Source: CBFDBF01 sp050287965
Lineage (GTDB): Bacteria > Pseudomonadota > Gammaproteobacteria > Chromatiales > Chromatiaceae
Reading direction: 5' to 3'
DNA length: 64,000 nt
Assembly: GCA_050287965.1 (NCBI GenBank)
Contig: JBNKCX010000014.1
Location: 1-64,000, forward strand
The notes under the pieces are model-generated. The model saw nothing but the letters and a program-made list of their open reading frames with translations. It did not search any database and was not told the origin of the DNA. The first letter of the stretch is position 1, and the number at the start of each line of letters is the position of its first letter. Shown piece by piece: positions 1 to 6,998 of the stretch. A program made the position numbers and the translations under genes.

Positions 1-129
1 GAGATCGATGATGGCACTTATACAGCAACATGGACTGCGAACCCATTATGGAATCAATATAGATCGCGCATCGAACAAGCCGATCCACAGGACAAAATTA
101 CTCGCATTCGCTCCCAATTTTGCCTGTGA
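1..129 (+). CDS. C-terminal end of an unidentified protein (partial)
   Basis: An open frame enters from the left edge and stops at TGA 127-129, giving the last 42 residues of a protein that starts outside the window. The tail is polar, with two Trp residues and a basic stretch near the end (residues around SRIEQADPQDKITRIRSQ). No motif is recognisable. It lies upstream of and in the same direction as the first integron-type cassette gene, so it may be the end of an earlier cassette, but no clear attC site follows its stop. Function unknown. Confidence 0.4.
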   Translation, partial: EIDDGTYTATWTANPLWNQYRSRIEQADPQDKITRIRSQFCL

Positions 130-152
130 TCTATATCGTTAGCCATACGATC

Positions 153-584
153 ATGATCAAACTATCTAGACGTGAATTTGTGAAAGTGAGTGGAATTGGA
201 TTCTTAGGTGTAAGCGGCTTGCTTATGCTCGCCATCTTTTCCTATATTGCTTTCATATTTCTGAGGGGATTTTTCAATTTCACCGCAGAAGGTTGGGTCT
301 TGCTTGGATATGTCGCCTTGATATTTTCCGGAATTTACGCCGTAGCACTATTAATCAATCGTATGATCGAAAGGTATCAATCTTCACGAGGTGACGCAGC
401 AAAGGTTAATGTGGCGGCTTTATTACTCACCTTCCATGCAATTATTATTGGTCTATGCTCTGCTATGGCTGTAAGAGCATTCTATGAAAATCGTTTTGAT
501 AATACTGTCATGTGGATGATCGTTGTTGCTTACAACATCTACCTTATGTTCGTGAATTCGAGGCAAAAACTAGCAAATGGCTAA
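153..584 (+). CDS. Small hypothetical integral membrane protein, cassette-borne
   Basis: A 143-residue protein with four predicted membrane segments (about residues 16-40, 48-68, 86-106 and 112-130) and short polar loops. An upstream TTG at 120 would add 11 residues, but ATG 153 gives a natural start before a basic cytoplasmic N-terminus (MIKLSRREF). No family is recognised. Its stop codon overlaps the left end of an attC-like site, as is usual for integron cassettes, and it is AT-richer than the core genes further right. The cassette reading is inference; the membrane topology is read directly from the sequence. Confidence 0.65.
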   Translation: MIKLSRREFVKVSGIGFLGVSGLLMLAIFSYIAFIFLRGFFNFTAEGWVLLGYVALIFSGIYAVALLINRMIERYQSSRGDAAKVNVAALLLTFHAIIIGLCSAMAVRAFYENRFDNTVMWMIVVAYNIYLMFVNSRQKLANG

Positions 585-689
585 CAAGGCCAGGCAAACT
601 GACAGCTTACACTCCGCTTGGTTTTATGCGGAAAAAACATCGCATAAAACCAAGCTCCATTCCAGCTTCAGTTGCTGGCGGCGTTAGAT
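580..689 (+). other. attC-like integron recombination site (about 110 bp)
   Basis: The segment starts with a gctaac core at the stop of the preceding gene and ends with GTTAGAT (683-689), which fits the GTTRRRY core of attC sites. The outer parts are imperfectly complementary (aaggccaggcaaactg against cagttgctggcggcg), leaving unpaired bases as in attC sites. The centre is a perfect inverted repeat, cttggttttatgcg / cgcataaaaccaag. The size is within the known range for the longer attC sites. The next gene begins about 24 bases downstream. Confidence 0.75.
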
Positions 690-712
690 TTATAAAAGTA
701 AAGTTCTGAGAA

Positions 713-1066
713 ATGAAACTTATATGGCTGCTATTCTCGTTTGAGGGAAGAATTCGGAGAATAGAATATTGGCTTTTTACGCTATGTATTGCGGTATTAA
801 TGCTGCCACCGGCTTATATATATTTTGAGCCTTATTCCGATGCTGCAAATCAATATATAAATATTTCTGCAATTGTATTATTGTGGCCAACCTTAGCAGT
901 ACAGGCAAAGCGTTGGCACGATAGAGATAAATCAGCTTGGTGGATACTCATCAATTTTATTCCTTTTATAGGCTTCATATGGGCGCTGATAGAGAATGGA
1001 TTTTTGGTTGGTGATTCTAGGTCAAATAGTTACGGTGAGCCGTATGTTGGAATTAAGGAAAGCTAA
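713..1066 (+). CDS. DUF805 family membrane protein, cassette-borne
   Basis: A 117-residue protein of the DUF805 family of small inner-membrane proteins of unknown role. Typical signatures are visible: an N-terminal FEGRIRRIEYW motif (family consensus GRisR.eyW), hydrophobic segments at about residues 20-38 and 46-62, the conserved KRWHDRDKSAWW motif at about 66-77, and a C-terminal hydrophobic segment followed by the NSYGEP motif. The length is usual for the family. It lies alone between two attC-like sites, so it is probably a mobile cassette. A second, unrelated-context DUF805 gene lies at 11527-12057. Confidence 0.85.
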   Translation: MKLIWLLFSFEGRIRRIEYWLFTLCIAVLMLPPAYIYFEPYSDAANQYINISAIVLLWPTLAVQAKRWHDRDKSAWWILINFIPFIGFIWALIENGFLVGDSRSNSYGEPYVGIKES

Positions 1067-1132
1067 ATCTAACCAGGCCTTCCATCGGACGCAGTCGCAT
1101 ACGCGCCTGCTCCGCTGAAGGCAACGTTATGT
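1067..1132 (+). other. attC-like integron recombination site (about 66 bp)
   Basis: It begins with ATCTAAC, a perfect match to the RYYYAAC core, and ends with GTTATGT, one mismatch from GTTRRRY. The arms gccttccatcggacgcag and cctgctccgctgaaggc pair with one or two unpaired bases on one strand only. Such extrahelical bases are a hallmark of folded attC sites. It lies directly after the stop of the DUF805 gene and about 20 bases before the next gene. Confidence 0.75.
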
Positions 1133-1153
1133 CTCAACGAAAGGAGAAACTCA

Positions 1154-1600
1154 ATGAAAATCGGTTCAATTACCAAACTTATCGCGGCCCTTCTTGTTGG
1201 CATGTTTCTTGGTCAAATCACATATGCTGGCGTCTATTCCGGAAGCAAGGAGCACCCTATTCCGGCGGTTTGGATGACTATCGTGAAGCTTAAGTCGGAT
1301 GGCAAGGTCGAAGATTACCCCGAGGATCAGCAAATCTCTCTAAAGTGCCAGCAGGTATACTACGAAGGCTCAGTGACGATGGGGAGCCTTGTCAAACCAT
1401 CGATGGGTGAAATCGCACTTGTAGAGCTCAATGGAAAGCCATTCGCACTAACCAAATCAGACATATCTGACGGTATGCTGAAGACAGAGATGTTCGGACC
1501 CGTTCCGGTCTATTTCCTGAACTCCATGATGTCGGAACACGCTTTTCTGGCCCTTACAGAAGAGCAAGTTGCACAGATAAAGACCAAGTACGGGCTCTAG
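1154..1600 (+). CDS. Hypothetical exported protein, cassette-borne
   Basis: A 148-residue protein preceded by a good ribosome binding site (aaggag, 7 bases before ATG 1154). It has an N-terminal signal peptide: a basic start, a hydrophobic core at about residues 8-24 and a probable cleavage after TYA-G at about residue 25. The mature part is soluble, with a single Cys near residue 64 and no recognisable family motif. It is probably periplasmic. It sits between an intact attC-like site and a truncated one and is therefore a third candidate cassette gene. Function unknown. Confidence 0.6.
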   Translation: MKIGSITKLIAALLVGMFLGQITYAGVYSGSKEHPIPAVWMTIVKLKSDGKVEDYPEDQQISLKCQQVYYEGSVTMGSLVKPSMGEIALVELNGKPFALTKSDISDGMLKTEMFGPVPVYFLNSMMSEHAFLALTEEQVAQIKTKYGL

Positions 1601-1630
1601 AGCCCGGCAGATAGTGCCAAAAGTCATGAC

Positions 1631-1653
1631 ATAACAATGCCATAAACTCGGAC
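1631..1653 (+). other. Left part of an attC-like site, interrupted
   Basis: The sequence ataacaatgccataaactcggac matches the usual left end of attC sites (TAACAATGC followed by a CGGAC box), but the right half with the GTTRRRY core is missing. Immediately after it, at 1654, an IS3-type end starts with TGAACC. The simplest reading is insertion of an element into the attC of the preceding cassette, followed by deletion. Confidence 0.5.
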
Positions 1654-1854
1654 TGAACCTACCCCGAAATAATTGACACCTCGTTTTAGTTGGATAGCAG
1701 ACGAGGTGAAGAATGAAGAAGGAAAAGCATACATTTGATAATTATCAGTTCAAACACACTGCGGTCAGTGTGGCGAATCACCCTGATACGCAAACGCAGG
1801 ATGTTGCGGAGGCCCTAAAAATTCATCCATTCATGTTGTCACGATGGAAAATGC
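1654..1854 (+). mobile_element. Left-end fragment of an IS3-family element
   Basis: The segment begins TGAACCTACCCCGAAATAAT, similar to the left ends of IS3-family elements. It is followed at 1713 by the first ~47 codons of an OrfA-type transposase (helix-turn-helix; YQFKHTAVSVANHP, then FMLSRWK). The rest of orfA, all of orfB and the right end are missing. The similarity break falls near 1850, where the reading frame continues into a methyltransferase-like sequence. Confidence 0.6.
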
Positions 1855-2069
1855 AGCTCGTGCGGCATCCGGGCTATGCCGGAAATTTGTTGGCGCTCCC
1901 GGGTATCGTGCTGGCCTTAAGCTCGATGTGGGCACTTATTCCGGCGGCGGCGCTCATCATCGCCGTGATCAGAACTGCTCTGGAAGACCGGACGCTAAAG
2001 GAGGAGTTGCCGGGTTATCGGGATTATGCGAAGCGCGTACGCTTTCGGTTGATTCCGGGAATTTACTGA
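1713..2069 (+). pseudogene. Chimeric ORF: IS3 OrfA N-terminus fused to the tail of an isoprenylcysteine-methyltransferase-like protein
   Basis: The 118-residue frame has two unrelated halves. Residues 1-47 look like the DNA-binding start of an IS3-type OrfA transposase. Residues 49-118 look like the C-terminal third of the isoprenylcysteine carboxyl methyltransferase/PEMT-like membrane family: the VRHPGYAG motif, a hydrophobic hairpin, LPGYRDYAKRVRFRLIPG and the end of the protein. The N-terminal membrane segments of that family are missing. Both halves are truncated, so neither original function is likely to survive. The frame is intact across the joint, so a short fusion protein could still be made. 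Confidence 0.7.
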
Positions 2070-2115
2070 AGAGGCTCGTCTGTGTTGAACTCTGTGACGT
2101 GCGCCTGAGGTGGCG

Positions 2116-2526
2116 ATGGATAAAAAGGAAGAATTAATTCGTTTATTGTTGGCGGTATTGGTCGCATACGGTCTATTTTCCATCTCTTGTTTCCTATTCC
2201 TTGGAGACAAAGCAGAGATTATAGTGATATTTTTCACAATTTATGGCTTAACTACTGCCTTAATATCCGTACCGCTTATCGGGTTACCGTTGGTATTATT
2301 GTCGAACCGCTTCGCTAGATTCAATATTCCAGCATTCATAGTTCTCTCGGTGCCGGCTGGAGCTATCTCCAGCTATATAGTTGCCGTTCTAGTGATGGGC
2401 GGCACTGGCGGTATAGTAGTAACAATTGGGAGCGTATATGGCGCGATGGTGGGTTGCTCCTATGGCTATATTTCTTTCAAGCTAAACAAAAAGGCATTAC
2501 AGGAAGATCGTGATCGTTCGCAATAG
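2116..2526 (+). CDS. Hypothetical membrane protein
   Basis: A 136-residue protein with four hydrophobic segments (about residues 9-30, 36-62, 68-90 and 96-115), a short charged N-terminus (MDKKEE) and a charged C-terminal tail. A GTG two codons earlier (2110) is possible, but ATG 2116 is preferred. No family is recognised. Its stop codon abuts a weak attC-like segment, so it may be the last cassette of the array. AT-rich composition and single-gene layout match its left neighbours. Confidence 0.55.
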   Translation: MDKKEELIRLLLAVLVAYGLFSISCFLFLGDKAEIIVIFFTIYGLTTALISVPLIGLPLVLLSNRFARFNIPAFIVLSVPAGAISSYIVAVLVMGGTGGIVVTIGSVYGAMVGCSYGYISFKLNKKALQEDRDRSQ

Positions 2527-2583
2527 TTAACCGGAACGCCATGCAACGCTTCGCTGCGCGCCCCTTCCCAAAGATGTTAGGTC
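2526..2583 (+). other. Possible short attC-like site
   Basis: A gttaac core overlaps the preceding stop codon region and a GTTAGGT core (GTTRRRY) lies at 2577-2583. The intervening ~45 bases pair only partly (ggaacgccatgcaacgc with gctgcgcgccccttcc). Size and position fit a short attC, but the fold is weaker than in the two sites to the left, so it may be degenerate. Confidence 0.35.
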
Positions 2584-2600
2584 AAGGAGAAGTACGTCCA

Positions 2601-3149
2601 ATGAATTATGATCTCCTATATCAACAGTATTTCGAACAAATAAAGAACTACTTGGCGTCCTATTGTGGCAAAGAGTATGCCGAAGAACTGGCTCAAGAAG
2701 TTTTCTTAAAAGTGTCACGTAACTTGGAAAAATTCAGAGGCGAATCAGACGTCAGGACCTGGATTTACCGTATTGCTATAAATCAGGCTAAAGATTATTT
2801 AAAAAGTCGTTATAAAAAAGATAGTGACTTGATATCCGAGAAAGATCTCGAGCACTTAGATCCGGTTAGGGTTGATGAGTATTCTCCGGAGATCCTGAAC
2901 ATCGCCAGTGAGATGAACGAATGTATCCGGGAGTTTATTCTTCGTCTCCCTCACAAGTACAGTACAGTACTGCTGTTAAGCGAATTGCGGGGGCAAAATC
3001 TAAGTGAAATATCCGAGGTGTTGGGTATATCCCAAAACACCGCAAAGGTACGGCTTCATAGAGCTAGAGCGAAATTAAAGGATGAAATGGAGCATGGATG
3101 CCTGATCACGGCCACTTGCGATAATCGGGTGGTATGCGAAAAAAAATAA
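2601..3149 (+). CDS. ECF-type RNA polymerase sigma factor
   Basis: A 182-residue sigma-70 family protein of the ECF class. Region 2 is at about residues 5-70 (YCGKEYAEELAQEVFLKVSRNL, then DVRTWIYRIAINQAKDYL) and region 4 at about 110-160 (LPHKYSTVLLLSELRGQNLSEISEVLGISQNTAKVRLHRARAKL). The tail carries three Cys residues, which could bind metal or respond to redox. The start at ATG 2601 is preferred over an earlier in-frame ATG because aaggaga precedes it. No membrane anti-sigma gene follows. The next genes are an AhpD-like protein and a cysteine-rich unknown, which may sense or execute the response. Confidence 0.88.
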   Translation: MNYDLLYQQYFEQIKNYLASYCGKEYAEELAQEVFLKVSRNLEKFRGESDVRTWIYRIAINQAKDYLKSRYKKDSDLISEKDLEHLDPVRVDEYSPEILNIASEMNECIREFILRLPHKYSTVLLLSELRGQNLSEISEVLGISQNTAKVRLHRARAKLKDEMEHGCLITATCDNRVVCEKK

Positions 3150-3237
3150 TATGGCAGTTTTTGTAACCATTCATAAGCCCACCTCGTCTAAATGGGTGAT
3201 CGTTGGTGATCAGTCATATTTCAAAGAGGATTAGGTT

Positions 3238-3504
3238 ATGTCTGGATTATTAAATAAGAAGACCGAGGAGCTTATTGCTCTGGGGGTCGCGTATGCTATT
3301 AACTGCGTTAAGTGTATGAAAGTGCACAGAAAAGCGGCGCTCGATTCGGGATTGAGTACGGAAGAAATATATGAAGCACTCAGCGTGGCCGAGAGTGTGG
3401 TGAATGGAGCAAAAGGTGTTACCAAAAATGAGGCGGAGAACATATTCGGTAGCGAAGTTGTTGGAAATGGGTGCTGTCCGGAGGGTAGTGAGCGCTGCGC
3501 TTAA
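3238..3504 (+). CDS. Carboxymuconolactone decarboxylase / AhpD-like protein
   Basis: An 88-residue single-domain protein of the carboxymuconolactone decarboxylase (CMD) superfamily. The AhpD-type redox core is visible as NCVKCMKVHRKAAL (residues about 21-34: a CxxC pair, then His three residues after the second Cys). A second helix pair follows (GLSTEEIYEALSVAESV). The tail ends GCCPEGSERC, adding three cysteines. AhpD-like proteins act in thiol-disulfide or peroxide chemistry; the substrate here is unknown. It follows the ECF sigma gene by about 90 bases in the same direction. ECF sigma factors are often found beside CMD proteins, which suggests a redox-responsive pair. Confidence 0.85.
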   Translation: MSGLLNKKTEELIALGVAYAINCVKCMKVHRKAALDSGLSTEEIYEALSVAESVVNGAKGVTKNEAENIFGSEVVGNGCCPEGSERCA

Positions 3505-3608
3505 CGCGCCGGAATATCCGATGGAGCGAGCCGAAAAGGGAAGAGGAAAATCACCTGGAATATGTCGCGTCAGGCGTAAAGAGTCAATCACTACGCGAGG
3601 AAAGACAA

Positions 3609-4100
3609 ATGCCGATTCATTTCAATGAGATAGATGTCCTTCCGGAGGTCGCGGGACTGCGTTCCGTATTGATGGTCCCCTGCTATATGTGTCCTGCGGT
3701 AACCGTGGCCGTGCAGGAGAACAAGCCTTTCATACGGTTGTTTAGAAATTTCCTGAAATCCGAACCTTTCGAGCAATACATATCCGTGCTGCAATCCAGA
3801 TTAAGGGAACGTGGCTTGACAACAGGAGTATTCAGAAGCATTCCTTCTCATCAATGGTTTATGTGCATGTGGACCTCGGGGAAGCGGAAGAAGCTGCAGA
3901 AATGCGCGGGGCAATATGATGCTGTCATCGTACTGGGTTGCGACTCCGCCACGGAGACGGTGCGCGATGCGGTCAAATCAACCGGCTGCAAAGTGATCGA
4001 AGGTATGAAAGTGGCCGGGATCATGAATGCGCAAATAAGGTTTCATTTGCCGGGCAATGTCTCGTTTGAAAACTGCAAGACGGTTCCCATATCTCGGTAG
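3609..4100 (+). CDS. Cysteine-rich protein of unknown function
   Basis: A 163-residue protein, probably cytoplasmic. Conserved-looking blocks are VPCYMCPA at about residues 23-30, WFMCMWTSGK at about 82-91, YDAVIVLGCDSATETV at about 105-120 and GCKVIEGMKV at about 128-137. The alternating beta/alpha pattern suggests a Rossmann-like fold, and the CxxC plus isolated Cys residues suggest metal or thiol chemistry. No named family is assigned. It has a ribosome binding site (gaggaaag) and lies about 100 bases after the AhpD-like gene, so it probably belongs to the same unit as the sigma factor. Confidence 0.65.
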   Translation: MPIHFNEIDVLPEVAGLRSVLMVPCYMCPAVTVAVQENKPFIRLFRNFLKSEPFEQYISVLQSRLRERGLTTGVFRSIPSHQWFMCMWTSGKRKKLQKCAGQYDAVIVLGCDSATETVRDAVKSTGCKVIEGMKVAGIMNAQIRFHLPGNVSFENCKTVPISR

Positions 4101-4246
4101 ACGCAAAATGAAGGTGCATCAGGGCAGCCGTTTTAAGGGGCGGAGTCCGTTAAATTATCAAGGAAGCCGAAAACGGGGCCGGCTCCTTAAGCGGCTCTCG
4201 CTCGGACTCGCTCGCGCGAGCGGATTAACTACAGGTTAGTTTCGTG

Positions 4247-4669
4247 ATGAAAGCGAAAATAACACTGTTTTTACTTGCGTCATTGTTGCTGCATGGCTGC
4301 AACAACGCCCCAAAATCATATGCGATATTTGAATATGAGGATTTCGGGCCACAGGTGATTGCGTGGGAGGAGATCGGAATGCAATGGTGGCAATGGGATA
4401 AACATGGGGGCAGTGATCCGAAAGCGAAATGTGATATTAAAGTAGTGGTCTATGCGGATCTGCCATTAGATGAAATAAAGAGGCGGTTTCCGGTTGATAA
4501 GGATAAGAAGCAAGACTATCGCTATTTAGAATTTAATAATTCGTTGAAATACCTTGAAAAAAATATCCGAGAGCTGGAAAAAACGGATGAGCAATGGGCC
4601 GTTAGCCTTAAGGAACGATTGACAAATACCAAAGCGAGAATTTTACAAGAGATATATAAGGTAAAGTGA
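4247..4669 (+). CDS. Hypothetical lipoprotein
   Basis: A 140-residue protein with a type II signal peptide: MKAKITLFLLAS followed by the lipobox LLLHGC, so Cys18 or nearby would be lipidated. The mature part contains a Trp-rich patch (MQWWQW) and a long charged helix likely to form a coiled coil (about residues 90-140). No family is recognised. The GTG one codon upstream is possible, but ATG 4247 suits the signal peptide. It stands alone, about 150 bases after the preceding gene. Confidence 0.6.
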   Translation: MKAKITLFLLASLLLHGCNNAPKSYAIFEYEDFGPQVIAWEEIGMQWWQWDKHGGSDPKAKCDIKVVVYADLPLDEIKRRFPVDKDKKQDYRYLEFNNSLKYLEKNIRELEKTDEQWAVSLKERLTNTKARILQEIYKVK

Positions 4670-5019
4670 CCCCGGCTAAGAATGGGGCGCTTTTTGTGGT
4701 GAGCCGCTAATGCAGTGCATTGAAGGCCGGTAGTACGGAAAGAAAAGGGTATTGCATTTTCAGGATAGGGGCCGGCGATAACTGTGAAAATCGCGGATTC
4801 GCCGGAGATTACCAATATTTCCTCATCAAATCAGCCCCCCCCGTTGAAAGGACAAGAGCCCTCTGGGTCATCAGGTAAGCCAGGGGCTCTGAACGCTTGA
4901 GCAGCAAGCTACGCCGCAGGTATGCCACCCGCTGATATTTGGAGTTATTTGGCAAAACAGGATGTATACTAGTGCTGATACTTGTCATCAGTTTTTTCAT
5001 TTTATGAGGAGTTGCTGAA
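4670..5019 (+). other. Intergenic region with one hairpin
   Basis: No gene is visible in these 350 bases. Just after the preceding stop, a short CCCC/GGGG pair followed by cttttt could be a weak terminator. An imperfect inverted repeat (agagccctctgg at 4855-4866 and ccaggggctct at 4880-4890) could form a hairpin of unknown role. A tatact hexamer at 4965-4970 may be a -10 element for the lipoprotein gene at 5020, but no well-spaced -35 was found. Confidence 0.4.
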
Positions 5020-5301
5020 ATGAAATATATGGTCCTTGTCCTGATTGCGCTTATTGTTGCGACCGCGGGGTGTGCGGGAAGCCCAACCAGTTCGGTAGCT
5101 CAACAGTGTGATAGGGGATTAACCGTTGCCCAGCAGGAACTGGATTACGCAAAAGCAAAAGGATTTAGCGGTACTGTGGAATACACCAAGGCGGCGAGTT
5201 TGCTGGGGGCGGCCCAAATCCAAAAAGAGTTTGGGAAATACCCGAACTGTGTCGATAAGGTACGCCGAGCGCGTGCTTTTATCAGGATGTCGCAGCAGTA
5301 G
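5020..5301 (+). CDS. Small hypothetical lipoprotein
   Basis: A 93-residue protein with a clear lipoprotein signal: MKYMVLVLIALIVATAGC, with the lipobox ATAGC. The mature protein is helical (CDRGLTVAQQELDYAKAKG, then EYTKAASLLGAAQIQKEFGKYPNCVDKVRRAR), with two Cys that could form a disulfide. It resembles small lipoproteins of unknown function common in gammaproteobacteria. The ribosome binding site aggag lies about 9 bases before ATG. Probably attached to the inner leaflet of the outer membrane. Confidence 0.7.
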   Translation: MKYMVLVLIALIVATAGCAGSPTSSVAQQCDRGLTVAQQELDYAKAKGFSGTVEYTKAASLLGAAQIQKEFGKYPNCVDKVRRARAFIRMSQQ

Positions 5302-5387
5302 GTTATATATACGTTGTTATGGGATATCGAGTTTTTAGTTGCAGCTAATATTCAGCCGCGAAGCGCATACTCATATTATTTGCAAAT

Positions 5388-5723
5388 ATGAATGGCAGAG
5401 TATTATCGGGAGCAATATTTTTCTGTAACTTTGCGGCGGCAGCATATTATTTGAGTCCGATGCTGGGTTTCTCGGTATTTGTGATGGCGTTTTTTAGTAC
5501 GGTATTGATCTGGCAGGCGGATATTCTGTCCACCACAATAACCGATTATTTTCTTAAGAAGAGGATAGCCAGAGGATTCAATGTATTGGATTATTTTGCA
5601 TCAGACCGAATAGAGCCATCAGTAATTATTGACAAAGAGAGTCCGAAAGGATGCGTGGTCGTATTTGGCTGGATATTTCTCATCGCGAGTAGTGTGTACA
5701 ACCTGATCGTAATACGTAATTAA
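5388..5723 (+). CDS. Hypothetical small membrane protein
   Basis: A 111-residue protein with hydrophobic segments at about residues 7-24, 27-48 and 88-108. They are separated by a charged stretch (YFLKKRIARGFNVLDYFASDRIEPS) that probably faces the cytoplasm. No ribosome binding site stands out, and no family motif is recognised. It is flanked by other small hypothetical genes on the same strand, in the AT-richer accessory part of the window. Confidence 0.5.
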   Translation: MNGRVLSGAIFFCNFAAAAYYLSPMLGFSVFVMAFFSTVLIWQADILSTTITDYFLKKRIARGFNVLDYFASDRIEPSVIIDKESPKGCVVVFGWIFLIASSVYNLIVIRN

Positions 5724-5795
5724 TAAATAGTCGCTCTATAGGGCGTAAGGAAAAGCAGAGCCCTTTGGCTGAGACATTGGGATGATCATCGAGTC

Positions 5796-6386
5796 ATGGG
5801 AAAGCTGATAGCGCATATTGCCGTAGCAGCCGTGATCTATTTCGGACTGTCGGCTCTGGATGCGCACTGGGTAATTATCGGGATAGGCATTGCCCTGGGC
5901 GTTATGGGCGTACATGTTATTTGGGAACGGTTCTTTAATCCCTATCATTACCTCGGGATAATGTCGGTCGCGCCGGATGATCCGCTGATGGAGTCCGCCA
6001 AGCGCGAGGCGCTGGAGTCAATGGATCGCTTTCTTGCGGATATCTATCCCAACCATCAGAAGGATACGATGGTGAAGTTCAAGTACGAGAACGCCGCCGG
6101 GGAAATTGAATATCTGTGGGGCGATCTGATATCTGTCGAAGGAGCGGAATGTGCCGTGTATGTCCGCACACCGCCCATTGAGCCAGTCACGGGGTTCAGT
6201 GCGGACATGAGCGTCAATAAGGACCGGTTGGTGGATTGGTCGGTAGAGCTGCCGGATGGTGGTCTGTTGGGCGGCTTTACCAACCGGGTGTTATTCAGGA
6301 TCTTCGAGCGTGAGGAGGGATACATGCATCCGCGCTTCAAGGAGCATATGGAGAGATTCCGCAATGCCGAAGACGCGCTCGAATAA
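5796..6386 (+). CDS. Membrane-anchored protein with a DUF2314-like domain
   Basis: A 196-residue protein. Residues 5-50 contain two hydrophobic segments that would anchor it in the inner membrane. Residues about 85-170 resemble DUF2314 (YegJ-like): KFKYENAAGEIEYLWGDL, a short beta-rich stretch, then DRLVDWSVELPDGGLLGGFTNR, matching the family's DW...dG..GGFT pattern. The function of DUF2314 is unknown. The stop overlaps the start of the following PIN-like gene by 23 bases, so the two are probably translated together. Family assignment is by motif reading only. Confidence 0.6.
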   Translation: MGKLIAHIAVAAVIYFGLSALDAHWVIIGIGIALGVMGVHVIWERFFNPYHYLGIMSVAPDDPLMESAKREALESMDRFLADIYPNHQKDTMVKFKYENAAGEIEYLWGDLISVEGAECAVYVRTPPIEPVTGFSADMSVNKDRLVDWSVELPDGGLLGGFTNRVLFRIFEREEGYMHPRFKEHMERFRNAEDALE

Positions 6387-6972
6387 CTACGTCCTGATCG
6401 ATTTTGAGAACATCCAGCCGGGTAATCTTGATGTTCTGAAACAGCACCCGTTTAAAGTGATCGTGTTCGTTGGCGCAAATCAGACAAAGGTGCCGTTCGA
6501 TCTGGCAGCGGCTATGCAGGCTCTTGGCGAATCAGCCCGGTATATAAAGATCGGCGGGTCGGGGAAGAATGCGCTCGATTTCCATATATCTTATTACGTC
6601 GGGGAGTTGGCCGCTCATGACCCTGGAGCCTGCTTCCACATTATCTCTCGGGATACGGGATTTGATCCGCTGATAAAGCACCTAAAAGGTAAAAAAATCA
6701 GAATTCAGCGGGAGCGTGATCTGGCGGAGATCCCGGCGGTTCGTATGTCCAGCGCCACATCAAGTAATGAGAAAGTTGAGGCGATCGTTAAGAATTTAGC
6801 GGAAAGGGGTCAGTCGAGGCCGCGTAAGGTGAAAACGCTCTCAAATACGATTAACTCACTTTTTACTGAAAATCTTTCAGAGCAGCAACTGGCGGCACTG
6901 GTAAAGGAGCTTGAGCAGAAGAAATATATAAAAGTGAGCAACGGCAACGTCTCCTATCACCTGCCGTATTGA
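6364..6972 (+). CDS. PIN/NYN-like nuclease-fold protein
   Basis: A 202-residue protein. The N-terminus reads NNYVLIDFENIQP, the typical first strand and acidic motif (IDFEN) of PIN/NYN-domain ribonucleases. Further acidic positions are in the ALDFHISYYVGEL helix and in HIISRDTGFDPLIKHL, which give the usual cluster of metal-binding Asp/Glu residues. After about residue 135 there is a lysine-rich linker and a helical C-terminal region with a winged-helix look (LAALVKELEQKKYIKVSNGNVSY). ATG 6364 lies inside the end of the preceding gene. A role in RNA cleavage is inferred from the fold. Confidence 0.75.
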   Translation: MPKTRSNNYVLIDFENIQPGNLDVLKQHPFKVIVFVGANQTKVPFDLAAAMQALGESARYIKIGGSGKNALDFHISYYVGELAAHDPGACFHIISRDTGFDPLIKHLKGKKIRIQRERDLAEIPAVRMSSATSSNEKVEAIVKNLAERGQSRPRKVKTLSNTINSLFTENLSEQQLAALVKELEQKKYIKVSNGNVSYHLPY

Positions 6973-6998
6973 TTTGGCAATGTAAATGAAGGGAACAC

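Noticed and set aside
1..152. attC site after the first partial gene
   Set aside because: A cgttagcca sequence near 139-147 is not an acceptable GTTRRRY core and no paired arm was found.
4057..4239. 60-residue plus-strand frame after the cysteine-rich gene
   Set aside because: It begins inside the preceding gene, has no ribosome binding site and encodes a low-complexity basic sequence.
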